Positions 43,480 to 55,419 of a stretch of DNA of 64,000 nt are shown here, piece after piece (within the stretch, counting starts at the first letter, position 1; the number at the start of each line of letters is the position of its first letter). Origin of the DNA: Semisulcospira habei (lineage: Eukaryota > Mollusca > Gastropoda > Semisulcospiridae); assembly GCA_036245525.1 (NCBI GenBank), contig BTPG01000005.1, forward strand, positions 180,418,123 through 180,482,122. The letters are read 5' to 3'. The notes beneath the pieces are model-generated. The model was not told where the DNA came from. It searched no databases and saw nothing but the letters and a program-made list of their open reading frames with translations. The position numbers were made by a program, and so were the translations under genes.

Positions 43480-44365
43480 TGGGTAGAATCAATCTGAGTC
43501 AGTGTCAGCACGTCCATTTCCTCTCCGCGCTCAATCTGTGTCCGTCAGAAAGCCGCGAGTGCGCTCTAGTGATTAAACTGAATGAGAGCTAAAACTCAGA
43601 TGATGCCCGTAATAGGCCTATCACTGTTAGGCAGTACATGTTACGGCTGTTAATTCTGTTCACACTCACGCATCCGCGTCCTTCAGAAATCCGGGAACAA
43701 TCTTAAAGTACCATTACGCATGAATCTGAAGACACATTTCAGCACCAGTTGTGTTTGTTATGCCTTGTCGACACGCCTAATGAGCTTTAACAGCAGTTTG
43801 TACACGCAGCAAAAGCACACGCGTAATCGCACTTATTTATTCTGCGCAGCCGTTAGTGTGTCAGTCTAAGTTTTAGCTGTTTCTCGAACTGAAAGCGTTG
43901 TATTTCTAGAACGGTTAGTTAGTTATTTGGGTTTAACGCCGAGCAGGCGACTAAGGCCATCTCACGGCGGTATTTCTAGAACGGAGCCATTGTCAGGTTA
44001 CTGGATATAAAGACGATGCGTGCTGAACTGGATTGCCCTGTGTCCAAATGAACCCTGTGTATAGTAGCGTTTCGTAACTATCTGTTACAGAAGTGCATCT
44101 TTGAACAGTTACGGCAGTAGTGGGCCTTTAAGCTGATTCCGTCACTGGTCACGGAGAAGAATGCGGTTCTTGAGCACGTCCTGATTTCCTGAAAGTCCTG
44201 ACACCCGAACACGATTGTGGCATCAGTTTTTTTTTTTTTTTTTTTTTTTTAATTCTTATTATTATTTCGCCATGAAGTTCCGTTCGAGGTTCGTGCTGCG
44301 GATGATGTTTATTTTGGACACTAACCCTCCACTGTCGGTACCCACAGCGACGCCCAATGGCTAAA
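43480..44365. other. Spacer with one dispersed repeat copy
   Basis: Holds the second copy of gtttaacgccgagcaggcga (43930-43967) and a T run at 44229-44250. No gene recognised. Confidence 0.4.
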
Positions 44366-44369
44366 CTAT

Positions 44370-44422
44370 GCAAAAGTCATAGATACTCATGGGCGGGGGC
44401 CCATGAGGATCTATGACTCTTG
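44370..44422. mobile_element. Family B-like hairpin (variant)
   Basis: gcaaaagtcatagatactca and tgaggatctatgactcttgc around gggcgggggccc. Both arms have atag-tca in place of the usual atgcctc, an arm-matched variant. Confidence 0.58.
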
Positions 44423-45210
44423 CTGCTCTGATTCATGTCCGCCGGCGTGCCTCACGCAGACCAGGTTGTCCGGCATTGACACTGGTGGTTTCAATAATTA
44501 TAGGCATAGGTAAAGAACAACCGTTAGCGGTAGTGGAGTTATTTTTTCATCTGTCTTCGTCAGTGGCACCTATGCGTTTATGACTCAAAGCCATCGATAA
44601 ACCCCATCTTGTGGTGACAAACATCAAAGTAGCATTGCAGCTTGGCTGTCGATGAAAACTGATTGTTGGTATAGCTTATCTTCCGGGTAAAAAAAAAAAT
44701 ACCGGTGTCCCGGTCTGTGGAGACGGTGTGTCTGGGATTGGAAAATGCCGGATGGGTGGGGAGGGGGAGGGCGTATAAGAATATAGCTTTCTTTTCAACT
44801 TTACTTTAAAAAAAAAACCAACCAAATAAACCAAAAACCCACTTAAAGCTATTCGTACCTGACTGCAGCCCACCCACAATCACGACGCATCCCTGTCGCA
44901 AAATGTGGGTGCGTACTACGATACAGGTCAGCGGTCAAACGCTACTGTGCCCTTTTCTCTGTCTCTCTCGCCTCGCTTGGGCGGTTTCGAGGTCCATTTC
45001 CTGGTTACGAGTGTGGCAAAAAGTGATGTTCTTTTTAGCAAGTCAATGATTGGTGGGTTGATCTTAATAATGGATGCCGAGAAAACCCCGGCAACTAATA
45101 TTAGCCGGATCCTGCTGCTGGCAGGGCGGGGTCACTTGTAAGGAAATGTAGGTGAAACCTTTATGATCTCCGGCTAAACACCAGTAATGCGCTTATGTGG
45201 CTTGACCGGA

Positions 45211-45242
45211 TGCAGGGGCTCATGAGGATCTATGCCTCTTGC
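45211..45242. mobile_element. Right arm of a family B hairpin
   Basis: gcaggggctcatgaggatct + atgcctcttgc without its left partner. The flanks 44430-45205 and 45245-45530 show nothing recognisable. Confidence 0.5.
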
Positions 45243-45586
45243 AAATGCAACGTAGAAGAGCTTACAAACGTGTCCGTTTGTATTAAATGAAATCCTACTC
45301 ACTCTAACGAAGTGAAAGTATGTACGTAAACATCAGTTCTTGATAAATGGTTTGTTTGCCAGCGGTGCAAATATTACGCTCATTATTTTATTTTGTTTCG
45401 TCATGGCGTAATAGATCTTGCTTACAGAATCCGAGAGCACAGCTGGAGCGGCTGGCATTACGAAGGCCAATTAGTCTCTAAAGACATGTTCATTTCTATT
45501 CTATGTTCACATTAATCTTTTTTTTTTTTTTTTTTTTTGGGGGGGGGGGGGTTAAAATCTGTTCTGTGTTCCTTTTAGAGTCGTTA

Positions 45587-45794
45587 TTAACCCACTAAAT
45601 CCTGAGGTTGATTTAAAAAAAAAAAAAAAAGTATTGTCCTATGAAGGCTACATTACAGATTAGGAGATAGATCAACCATTTTAGTTCAAGGGTGCCGCCA
45701 GAATAGCTTGGCGCCTCAGGCGCCAAGCTATTCTGGCACCACCCTTGAACTATCATAATTTTAAGCAGAAGCGTATGAGGATCAACAGGGTTAA
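45587..45794. mobile_element. Palindromic MITE, family A', TTAA-bounded
   Basis: TTAACCCACTAAATCCTGAGG (first 20 bases) at the left and GAGGATCAACAGGGTTAA at the right. The hairpin ttcaagggtgccgccagaat / attctggcaccacccttgaa is intact apart from one arm change. This is the best full-length A' copy. Confidence 0.75.
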
Positions 45795-46163
45795 AGGGTG
45801 ATTGGGGTGAGTGGTGGTGGCTCAGTGTTGGTACTGGAGGACGGGAGACCTACTAAACCTTCGGTGGTGGTTCTCTTCTTTACGTCTGCTGATGTTCGTA
45901 TACACCGTGAGGAACGTAAAACTGTTTGAACTCTTCAGGCTCGAGTCCACCCGCGACGCTTCATCGGGTATGCGTTTTAGAAGCGTGGAGGTCGTTGTGG
46001 TTTAATTATTATGCCATTATGCCACCATTTTTTTTTGTATCCAAACTGCCGCGACCTATATTGATGATGATGATCACCGATGATGCCGATGACTGGATCT
46101 ATACGCAGAGCGCTGAAAAACGCCATGCTGAGCAGGCTCTTTGCGCTAGGGTGGCTTGGGGCA

Positions 46164-46382
46164 TTAATCTATTTAGCCCCAAGACTCTACCGCAGGAAAT
46201 GGATATACCGTGATAATTCAAGGATAGTGCCAGATTACCTTGGCGCCTTCAGGCGCCAAGCTAACCTGACACTACCCTTGAATTATCACAGTCCGTCCAT
46301 CTCCTGCAACTGGTACATAGTTGTCAGGTGACGACTCCAGTCCAAAATTAGGGAAATGGGGCCTTGGGTTTAACAGGGTTAA
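46164..46382. mobile_element. Palindromic MITE, family A, TTAA-bounded
   Basis: TTAATCTATTTAGCCCC at the left and GGGTTTAACAGGGTTAA at the right. The hairpin centres on gcgccttcaggcgcc. Confidence 0.72.
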
Positions 46383-46453
46383 ACAATAAAGCTCAGCGTG
46401 ATTGCTACTGTTGCGCAGTAGCCCAGGCGAAAAAAAAACCGGATGTGCAAACC

Positions 46454-46476
46454 CCCCCCACCCCCCCCCCCCCCCC

Positions 46477-46514
<38 letters not shown>
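46454..46514. repeat. C-run followed by A-run
   Basis: About 24 C and then about 36 A. Long open frames through it (poly-Phe/Lys) are artefacts. Confidence 0.9.
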
Positions 46515-46557
46515 AACAAACAACAAATAAACAACAACAACAACAACAACCCCAAAG

Positions 46558-46706
46558 CGGCACAGATGACGCACCTAAATTGATCACTATTTATGTCGTA
46601 CCCCCTAAACAATAGCTCATGTCCCTCCCTGTCCCTCAAAACCCGCCCAGTTTGGGCCGTCCATTATCACCCCTGCGATACCGTGGACGTTAAACCCCGA
46701 ACTAAG
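46558..46706 (+). mobile_element. SINE 3' fragment
   Basis: ggcacagatgacgcacctaa ... acccgcccagtttgggccgt ... gtggacgttaaaccccgaac is a diverged 3' half of the 10.2-kb SINE. Confidence 0.62.
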
Positions 46707-47046
46707 AAGCTACTGTCCCACGTTCAAACAATGTACACAAGGGACGATCTGGTCCTCTTATCTTGTTCAGCTATCGTAACGTACGTAAATACGACGATTG
46801 CGTCGACCCGTCACCTACTAAACCGCTGTCGTGCGCGTAGTATTGACAGCTGTCATGCAGCTACTACACTGCGCACAGGCCCCGACGAACTCCTCCTTCT
46901 GTGGAGCAGTGACGTATGTGAACAGGCTTCGGGGACGGTTTGCCATGAGCAGTTGGCATCTTCAGTCTCAGGGCTGAAGCTCCTGAACAGACACCCACCG
47001 AGAAGAAAAACGTTTCGTTCCACAAAACCCAGCAGAAAACATTGCG

Positions 47047-47107
47047 GATTCACATGTGTCCCTGCAGTCGCAGGTTGCAGGGACTCATGTGAATCTATGC
47101 CTCCTGC
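47047..47107. mobile_element. Family B hairpin core (variant)
   Basis: gattcacatgtgtccctgca and tgcagggactcatgtgaatc pair, ending atgcctcctgcag. 46710-47040 and 47113-47640 show nothing else recognisable. Confidence 0.58.
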
Positions 47108-47653
47108 AGATGAGAAAAGGCAGATGAGGGACTGTGCTAATCAGTCTGGGATGTACAGCGGCGAGCAAGCAAGCGGCAGCAAACTCTGACGTCAGTCGTC
47201 ACCTCAGTCGATCCATGGACGTGCGCACGAGGGGCAATGCCGCCAATCTTTTTCGGATTCACACCGAGTCATTGACGCCACGGGCAGTGGTTGACACAAG
47301 AATGAATTGAAATTCGTGAACTTAATTTAGCTCATGCGTGGTAGCAGTGAATTTCTAATCAGGCGCGTGTTAACCTTCGCCTGTGATAACCAATCTCATC
47401 GTACCGTCGGGCACAACATTAAATTAAACCAGGACTTCAAGAAACAGAGAGTATCGCTTATGTTTGATTTCACATAAATAAGCGTTCGAGCGCATCGCGA
47501 CTAAGTCGGGGGAAATACTGCCTTCCTAATGTGTCTGGTTCTTCCTTTTCTCCATCATTTTAGCCATTCGTGTTTATAGAACCAAGTTTTATCATCAGCG
47601 CCATCTCTCTTTTCCGTAACGATATAAGGTCATGCATTAGACTAGAGATGCCC

Positions 47654-47862
47654 ACAATCCAGGGAGAAAAAACGGAATGTTCAATAGCATGTCCGTTGAA
47701 AAGTCATGGTAAATCAAAGTGGCACAGTTGGAGTGCGCCTGAGTTAATCAGTATTCAGGTCGTACTCCATAGGCAATAGATTTCCCTGTCCCCCATAACC
47801 CGCCCGTTAGGGCCGTCCATGATCACCTTGGTGCTGTGGACGTTAAACCCAAACTAACCAAC
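47654..47862 (+). mobile_element. 5'-truncated SINE with about 12-bp target duplication
   Basis: Starts at acaatccaggg (tRNA head missing) and ends gttaaacccaaactaac. The flanks ctagagatgccc (47642-47653) and ctagaggtgccc (47863-47874) differ by one base, read as an aged target duplication. Confidence 0.72.
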
Positions 47863-47921
47863 CTAGAGGTGCCCTGGGCTCTCTGTACTGTGCAATTCAT
47901 ACGTACTCTGACTTTCACTCT

Positions 47922-48139
47922 TTAACTCATTCAGCCCCGACGCACTACAGCAAAAGATAGACTGACCATGATAATTCAAGGGTAGTGCCAGATTAGCTTG
48001 GCGCCGACAGGCGCCAAGCTAATCTGGCACTACCCTTGAATTATCATGGTCGATTCATCTCGTGCAACTGGTGCATAGTCGTTAGATCAGTGACGCCTCC
48101 AGAATTTGGGAAATACAGCCGTCGGGCTGAAAGAGTTAA
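47922..48139. mobile_element. Palindromic MITE, family A, TTAA-bounded
   Basis: TTAACTCATTCAGCCCCGAC at the left and GTCGGGCTGAAAGAGTTAA at the right. The hairpin has about 50-bp arms around gcgccgacaggcgcc. Confidence 0.77.
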
Positions 48140-48780
48140 CTCTCCGAACTAAATGCGGGGAGTTAAAGGTTTAAGTTACCTTAGTTAAGTTGCATAGGGC
48201 AGGCTGTGATTGCTCAACTCGCCAATACAACGGATTCTCAATGTTATCTTGCCTCAACTAAGACTTTTCTACCCTTCTGTTCACGGCCGTCTATGTGAGT
48301 ATGTACACATAGAGGTCTTTCATTTCTCGACATTAACACTTTCTAATTAAACGAACGCTAACTTTGGCCTTTTGAGCAGACAATACTGCCAGAAGAACAT
48401 TTATGAAAGAGGTACTGTATTTTTTTTTTTTGGTTTTGTTCCCTGTGGAATAGAACAGAACATAAAATAACATAAAATAAACGACCGGTACCCCGGCGTG
48501 CGTTATGCATGAACATGACTGTATGTGTCAATTCAAGAACTACTTTCACCGACGATAAACTCTGACAACGTCAAAATAAACAGAACGTAAAAGAGAACAC
48601 ACGGCCGAAACAAACGTTTAATTTGTAATCATCATAAGAAAACAAACAGCCAAATCATCATGCGAAATCCTGAATCGGAAACTTGTAACTTCAAACCGAT
48701 GCTTGCCTACCTCCCACGCAACGGACGTCCCGAAAGTTGGCTAAATTCGCCTCTGAAAATTAAAGGGGTTTAGATGTACT
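48140..48780. other. Spacer, nothing recognised
   Basis: Non-coding, with a T run at 48421. Confidence 0.4.
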
Positions 48781-48784
48781 ACCA

Positions 48785-48878
48785 TGTCTGTTTGTATGTG
48801 CCATTTACTTATTCATCAATAGCCTGCGAAAGTGTCGTGTAGCGTTGATGAATAAGTAAATAGCACATACAAACAGAC
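48785..48878. repeat. 94-bp palindrome
   Basis: tgtctgtttgtatgtgccat ... cttattcatcaa is mirrored by ttgatgaataagtaaatagc ... caaacagaca. A nested second inversion (aagtgtcgt / acgacactt) overlaps its loop and right flank. Confidence 0.7.
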
Positions 48879-48884
48879 AACACT

Positions 48885-49590
48885 AATACGACACTTGCGC
48901 AGCTGTTGATGCGTGGCTCGTTGAATAAGTGAACATGTTTTACTGCCAAACGGGACAGCCAAAGGCACTCTCTGCAAATTGAACGGGATTACCCATGCAG
49001 ATACTACTAGAATTACCGCTAGCGTGCACCATTTCAGTTTGGCTTTTTTTTTTTTTTTTATTACATAAACTGACTGTAACCGAATAGTCACATGCTATAA
49101 GCGTTTGGCTATCCGGTCACTGTCAGTCAAATAAGAAAGAAGGGCTACCACTATAAACCATACCCCCCCCCCCCCCCCCCCACAGTTCGTAGGCACATTT
49201 TTTTTTTTATCACTTCATACTGGTTGTAACTGTACGCTGAATGCCGCTATCCTGTTACAGTCATTAATAAATGTTACTAGTCATAATGACTGCTTGTACC
49301 TTCAATGCGATTTTGACTGGCCGGACAACCCAACGCTGGAAGCCGGCATTTTGCTGTCCGGTTTAGTGCTGTATCAAGGTGCATGGCAAGTGCCACACTG
49401 AGTTTACATGCACGCACACAGATCTAGGTTAGCTATAACGTAGGTCCATATCGCAGACGTAGGCAGGACAAGCTGATGTACTTTAGTGTTTATCTTTAGT
49501 CTATACCAACGTGACATCAAACACACTGACCATAGTAAGCAAATACGCAATATCAATGAGTGAAGGCCACTACCTGAGAAATCCAAACAT
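48885..49590. other. Spacer, nothing recognised
   Basis: A T run at 49046 and a C run at 49167; no gene or repeat family seen. Confidence 0.4.
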
Positions 49591-49596
49591 AGGCGT

Positions 49597-49799
49597 TTAA
49601 CCCATTTAGCCCCCACGCCCTGCAGCAGGAGATAGATCGACCATGATAATTCAAAGGTAGCGCCAGATTAGCTTGGCGCCTTCAGGCGCCAAGCTAATCT
49701 GGCACTACCCTTGAATTATCATGGTCGATTCATCTCCTGCAGCTGGTACAAAGTCGTCAGATGACCTCCTAAAGTTGACAAAAGCGGCTGTGGGATTAA
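49597..49799. mobile_element. Palindromic MITE, family A, TTAA-bounded
   Basis: TTAACCCATTTAGCCCCC at the left and GCGGCTGTGGGATTAA at the right. The hairpin is intact, centred on gcgccttcaggcgcc. Confidence 0.72.
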
Positions 49800-50095
49800 C
49801 TACGAAAGAAAACGCTAGCTAGGCGAGTCGTGTGACACTGCCATGTGGCGACACGCATTTCCGAGCTAAGGCCGCCGGCACTGAACCGACATTTCCTTTG
49901 GATGGACAACAAGGTTGTTTAAAAAACAACAACAACAACAACAACAAAACCCAACCAGACCAAAGTGAATCGCCGAGACCTCTGGTGCCAGACAAAACTC
50001 AAGGCTGAGGACAAAGGGGCTGTATCGCTGCAAAATCTACAGAACAAGTCATGTGTGTTTTGAAGCTTGGTTTTTTTTTTTCTTTTCTCCCCACC

Positions 50096-50190
50096 TTAAC
50101 CCTTTGGCAGTCGGTAGCGCTTTTTGTCGCGACGATTCCTACAGGAGTCATCGCGACACTGAAACAGCGCCGCCGACAGTCAACAGGTCA
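50096..50190. mobile_element. Small palindromic MITE, family E
   Basis: TTAACCCTTTGGCAGTCGG at the left, hairpin arms gtcgcgacgattcctac / gtcatcgcgac, and a mutated right end caacaggTCAA. The same family is at 61426-61519. Confidence 0.6.
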
Positions 50191-50199
50191 AAAATCGTG

Positions 50200-51225
50200 C
50201 GTGCACGCAGTTTTTCTTTGCTGTCTTATCGAGAGCGAGAGAAGCCGAGAACTACACGTAACTTTAAATCGAACGGTACAACTTGTTTTAGCCCAAGACA
50301 ACTGTGACAATACTGAAAAACAACACCAGAAGTGAGGACTAATTGCTAATATCGAGCCGTCACAGACGAGACATGACAGCATGGAAAGGAAACCATCCAT
50401 TAGCTTGCTAGACTGTATAGCGTACAAATGAATAGGTGAATAGGATGCATGGACCCGGCAAAGTGCACGTGAGCTGTCGTGTGAACATTTTTGTTTGTTC
50501 TGTTGTCTTTTGTTTCCTGTTTGGTTTGATTTGGTTTGTTGTTTGTTTTGTGGTTGATTTTATTTTTGGAGGGTGGGGGGTGGAGGGGGGTGGGGTGCGT
50601 GTACTTCTAGGCAATACGATTCCTTTGGAATCATATGGCCTACAAGCCGGTACAGCCAAAACACTTCTAGGCAACAAAACACATATACAAATTACAGACA
50701 CAGGTGTCCACCAAAGAGTATCTATGAGCGAAGCCTATGTGTCTCCACACACACACAGAGCAGTGTTTCTGCCACACTGCAATCCACTTTCCTTCTTCCT
50801 TACCCCTATCCTCCAACACCCCCCCCCCCCTTCCACCTCCACTCCCTCACTGGTCATACACTGCCTACGCACGCACTTTAGCACGGTTGTAAGACACTCT
50901 AAGAGCAATGGGTGCAACGTTGCCAGCTGCATCAGTGGAGCTTGCAGCACTCGGCAATTAGCTCCAAATCTGAAGTTTGCTTTCACTGGGAGGGAGTGTG
51001 CACCATTATGCTCATTAATCATTTTGCGCTACTGAAAATTCACGCATCTGCGGCATCGATGACGCATGTCTTCCACACTCGATGATTAGTTTTAAAACAT
51101 TCTAGAACTGACCTGGCGGCGCGAAAGAAAAAGGAAAAAAAAAAAGGAACAACCCCAAAAAAAAACACCACTGTGCCTAAAGGCTGGTTATGCGCTTTGA
51201 CGTAAACGAGGCCTCAAGAAAAACC
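50200..51225. other. Spacer, nothing confidently recognised
   Basis: Contains a diverged pair of cacttctaggcaa... near 50609 and 50663 and a C run at 50819. The 199-codon frame 50436-51035 lacks domain or exon signals. Confidence 0.35.
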
Positions 51226-51230
51226 CAGCG

Positions 51231-51326
51231 CGCAAAAGGTCCTCGGGCCGCCGTCAACCACAGCTGGCCCACGCACAGACGTGCGCGGGCCAGCTGCGGT
51301 TGACGTCAGTCCGAGGACCTTTCGCG
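51231..51326. repeat. 96-bp GC-rich palindrome, family F
   Basis: cgcaaaaggtcctcgggc ... caaccacagctggcccacgc is mirrored by gcgcgggccagctgcggttg ... gtccgaggacctttcgcg, with arms of about 46 bp and mismatches. Confidence 0.66.
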
Positions 51327-51728
51327 GCATGGGTAGAAGGAGTGGAAAAGAAGAGGCGGAAGACTAGCGCAAGACTAAACAAGCCTGAGTTTTCTCGCTC
51401 GAACTGACTGAAACGCGAGAGACAGGCCGTCAAGGGTAGTGCTGCGTTCTTTCACTTTGCTGACGGTCAGCTAATTTGCAATTTCTATACTTTTTTTCTG
51501 AGCAAAACCTGTACGTGGATGGTACGACCGTGATAATCCAAGAGCAGAGCTTGATGAACCTGACACTAAAAAGGTGCCAAGTTATTGTCATGAATGAACT
51601 GCTTTCGACATGCTGCCTATCATATAGTATATATATATATTTTTTTAGTAGACTAGGTTATCCAGCTCCCGCGCCTAATGTGCATCGTTTTCAGTGCATA
51701 CTCCACTACAATTCATGAAAATGACAAT

Positions 51729-52061
51729 CTAACCCATTCACTGCCAGTGAAGGCAGACTTTCGGTCACTGAAATCGTTTTGCCTTCAAGACCAAAAACCG
51801 TCCAAGGAACATGAATCACAATGGACCTCGGCGAGAGGCATCAATCATCAGGACGTCCCGCAAATGCGAGGGCGCGTGAGGATCTATGTCTCTTCCATTT
51901 GAACTGTCAAAGGAACATGGATCACAATGGATCTCAGCACGAGGCATATCATCAGGTGACACCCCCCCCCCCCCCCCCCGCAGCTGCGGGTGCTCGTGAT
52001 GATCTATGTCCCTTGCAGTTGAATTGTGTTCAGCTTCTCTCGACAGTGAACCGGGATTGAA
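51729..52061. mobile_element. Family B MITE with duplicated hairpin
   Basis: cTAACCCATTCACTGCCAGTG (20-base core diagnostic) at the left and GACAGTGAACCGGGATTGA at the right. Two degenerate B hairpins in tandem lie between them (51833-51896 and 51940-52014), each preceded by ggaacatg(a/g)atcacaatgga. The second contains an expanded C run. Confidence 0.58.
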
Positions 52062-52193
52062 AACAAAACAAATACAAAAGAAAAACATAACGTGCTCAAA
52101 TTAGGCAACAAGGGGCAGACAGTGCATCCTGGCTAAGTGATATCAGGTCTACATCCAAAACAGGATCCAGTTGTCATAAAGTGTAAAGTGTAT

Positions 52194-52412
52194 ATAACCC
52201 ATTCAGACCTGACGCACTACAGAAGGAGATGGGTCGACCATGATAATTCAAGGGTAGTGCCAGATTAGCTTGGCGCCTGTCGGCGCCAAGCTAATCTGGC
52301 ATTACCCTTGAATTATCATGGTCGATATAATTATCTCCTGCAACAGGTGCATAGTCGTTAGATGACGCCTCCAAAATTTGGGAAATACGTGCGTCGGGCT
52401 GAATGAGTGAAT
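52194..52412. mobile_element. Palindromic MITE, family A (degraded TTAA)
   Basis: ATAACCCATTCAGACCTGAC at the left and GTCGGGCTGAATGAGTGAA at the right. The hairpin is intact, centred on gcgcctgtcggcgcc. Confidence 0.7.
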
Positions 52413-52647
52413 CTACTTTCTATCGAATAATACTAAGCCGCCTACAAACCACTTATTGCTTAAAAATCGTCACGATCCGTTTACGACCAACGTCATAGAA
52501 CGGGTGTGGAAATCCCAGACTTTCACAAATTCTAAGTTAGCCTTGAAAAAAACGTTGTGTGAAATGGTTCCGGAAAGTGCTGCGCAATCCAAGGCCTCTT
52601 CGCTGAAATCTTTTAATAGACATGTACCAAGAAACGAGCTAGTAGTC

Positions 52648-52760
52648 ACCTTTTGGTCGTCGGCCGGGGTTGCGCTTTTTATCGAGGTGATTTCTGAAGC
52701 CGGGAAGGCGGAATCACCCCAACAAAAAGCGCTATAACGGCCGACAGCTCCAGGGTTAGC
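52648..52760. mobile_element. Family E-like hairpin (diverged)
   Basis: gtcgtcggccggggttgcgc + tttttatcg... and ...caacaaaaagcgctataacg + gccgac, plus cagggTTAgc at the right edge. Confidence 0.45.
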
Positions 52761-52853
52761 ACCAGTGACCTACTTCTAATCTTCATCTAAAAAAAAAAAA
52801 AAAAAAAAAAGCTTTCACCCATGCAGCCCAGGCTGACAGGCTACAATAAGACC

Positions 52854-53024
52854 GTAGGGGCTCGATGACAGTAGCTTTGACTAATGCAAATCCACTGCGC
52901 CACCGCGTGCGCGCCAGCGCCTATACTAAGCTCAAGACAAAATACCTTTGAGTTTAGCGATGGCGCGCACGCGGTGGCGCAGTGGATTTGCATTAGTCAA
53001 AGCTACGGTCATCGAGCCTCTATG
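52854..53024. repeat. Large palindrome, about 60-bp arms
   Basis: Left arm ctcgatgacagtagctttga ... ccgcgtgcgcgcca (52861-52916). The right arm is its complement (52961-53016) with a single mismatch, and the loop is 44 bp. The right arm's ggtcatcgagcctctatgaa recurs as the left border of the following tandem units. Confidence 0.78.
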
Positions 53025-53300
53025 AATAAGACGTGGATCCGTCATGCTAGTTCAAGGATGGTGCCAGAAAAGCTTGGCACATGTAGGCGCCAAGTTTTTC
53101 TAGCACCACCCTTAAACTATCATGATCGAACTGACGGTCTCAGTCCTAAGCAACTGTCATCGAGCCCCTATGAATAAGACTTGGATCTATCATGATAGTT
53201 CAAGGATGGTGCCAGAAAAGCTTGGCACCTGTAGGCGCCAAGTTTTTCTGGCACCACCCTTGAACTATCATGATCGAACTGTCTCAGTCCTAAGCCGTTA
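53009..53300. mobile_element. Tandem duplication of an A'-type hairpin
   Basis: Two units of about 148 bp, each gtcatcgagcc(t/c)ctatgaa + taagac(g/t)tggatc + hairpin caaggatggtgccagaaaag / tttttctggcaccacccttg + ctcagtcctaag. The copies differ at a few positions. Confidence 0.68.
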
Positions 53301-53309
53301 TGTTGTTTT

Positions 53310-54030
53310 CAGAGGACAATGAGAGATGTAAAGGTTATATTACTACAAAGCGGGCGACAGTTTCCTACATTTGACAAGCTATGCCTAGAGCTCAAATGAA
53401 AACATCTGTGTGGTATCACTGATTTAAAAACTTTAAGATTCAGTGCACATAAACAACTAGAGGCATAAATCACCACATGATCGTCCCTTTCAACAACACA
53501 AATGCACATTTACACACGCACAAAAAAGAAAAGAAAAAAAAAAAACACCCCTATCTATCACTGGGATTCCGTGACATAAAACAGTTGCCATTTTCTGTCT
53601 CAGAACCGCAAGGTCAAGTAAAAAGTCTAACAGAACAACGCAGACGTAACAAACAAAATTATTTGACGTTGTTACAGTGTGTTATCTTGTTTCTTCCTTT
53701 CTGCTCTGACGTCTGGAGAGGAGCCCAGCTCATCAGGCACGCCACGACCTTTCAGCTATCACAGTCGATTTTTCGTACGTGACGTACTGTACAAATTATG
53801 CTATTACGATTCTGAAAACGTTGGCTTCAGAGGTGTAAAAAGCCCTAAATATGAAAGAGATAAGTACAACAAGCCGTTTCAATTGGCATCGAGCCGCCGA
53901 CTGAGGTCGAAATCTGGGGCTGTTGCGGTCTTAAACATACTGGTTACACACATACTGTTATTTCAAATTAAAGACAAGACAATGGCCAATGAGGCTGATG
54001 TCACTGAGGGCTGCAAACTAGTAAAGGAGA
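53310..54030. other. Spacer, nothing confidently recognised
   Basis: The 125-codon frame 53679-54056 shows no known domain. Confidence 0.35.
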
Positions 54031-54167
54031 TAGATCGAGCATCATCGGATAGTTGAAAGGTGATGCAAGAATAGCTAGGCACCACTATCGGAGTTTCACT
54101 GAGGACTGATTTCAGAAGACGACTGCATGAAGAAAATGCCAAGATACAGACGATTGTGTTCTGTAAA

Positions 54168-54283
54168 AACATTCAGCCCAAACATGACAGTTCAAGGATG
54201 GTGTCAGAATAGCTTGGCGCCTCCGGGCGCCAATCTATTCTGACACCATCCTTGAACCATAATGGCTGGGCGGAATGTGTTTA
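54168..54283. mobile_element. Family A' palindrome with extended arms
   Basis: aacattcagcccaaacatga + cagttcaaggatggtgtcag ... ctgacaccatccttgaacca + taatggctgggcggaatgtgtt. The arms extend through the cattcagccc end motif. A degenerate half (54036-54090) precedes it. Confidence 0.6.
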
Positions 54284-54429
54284 CTACAAACAATCGTCGC
54301 TATCTCGGCTTTTTCCCCCACCCTTGCAGTCGTCTTCAGATATCCCGAAACTCAGTAACTAGTAACCCACCTTCAGTCGTCAGAGCTGCTATCTAGAGCT
54401 GCCTGATATAGGCCAGCAAGAGACAGACA

Positions 54430-54484
54430 CAGATTCGCATGAGACCCTGCAGACTGCAGGGAGTCTTATGAGAACTTACGTCTC
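54430..54484. mobile_element. Family B-like hairpin (diverged)
   Basis: acagattcgcatgagaccct gcag actgcagggagtcttatgag: shorter arms and several mismatches. Confidence 0.48.
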
Positions 54485-54489
54485 CGACT

Positions 54490-55370
54490 CATGCAAAGGT
54501 AAGAGACTGGTTTCCGTACATTGGCCGACGTGTGGTCACGTGCCACGAAGGATGTTTTCTTCCCTGACCTTTCTTGCCGCATCCCCGCTCTTGCTCAAAT
54601 CCCCACTATTCTTACGTGATAGGTCACGCAAAACGTGCCAAGATATGTGTAAGAGACCACAGCAAGAGATGTTTCTTTCCACCCACAATCAGACCAGTGG
54701 CTTAGATAAGAAGGTGGCAGTGTCAGTGCTTTGCCTTTTGTGCCTGTTTATTTACTAGACAAGAAACAAATATGGGGTACAAGTGCTTTAAAAAAAATTT
54801 CAGGTCGAATACGCGGTGACAAATAGTCATGTATTTGATAAAGAAATAACAATTTTAAAGTACATAAAGAAACAAAGAACAAAACCGGGAAAATGTAATA
54901 TACTTCAGAATCCCTGTGGCGGGAAAACGTCGGTTTTTGGTCTTTCATTCTACATTTCATAATTTGTTACGATGCAAGACTAACAGCCACATACACTTCA
55001 TTGTGAAGACTAAAGCTGCTGTATGCCCGAAAATTGCTGCCTCGCAAACAGTGATTTGTAGACATTGCAGCTTGTAGACGTTGCGGCAGTTCAGTTCTGT
55101 ACGGCGAGGCTTAGGGCTTACACCGGGATAATTGCACACAGTGAAATGTCCGTTATATGAATTGAATTCGCTGTAAAATGGGCGGGTCAGGGTGGGGTGG
55201 GAGAGTTGAGTCATTTCCGGATAAGGATTCGAGTCATCAGTGCAAACCCGGACGAAGTTCTGCAATCTCAATACGGCTCAGATTACTATTTTATCACTGA
55301 CTGCTTTCAAATCACTTTCCACCTCAGACAACGAAGCAGGTAACCCAATGCAAACCCAATGCCCAAAAAA
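54490..55370. other. Spacer, nothing recognised
   Basis: No domain-bearing frame or repeat family seen. Confidence 0.35.
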
Positions 55371-55375
55371 CAACA

Positions 55376-55412
55376 TCCGGCCGACGTCGGCCGCCCGGCG
55401 TTGGCCCGCGTA
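55376..55412. repeat. GC palindrome, family F short form
   Basis: ccggccgacgtcggccgccc + ggcgttggcccgcgtac, similar to 57894-57925 and 59219-59252. Confidence 0.5.
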
Positions 55413-55419
55413 CGGCACA

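Noticed and set aside
46593..47189. 198-codon plus-strand frame as a gene
   Set aside because: It runs through a SINE fragment and a B hairpin, and its composition follows the repeats.
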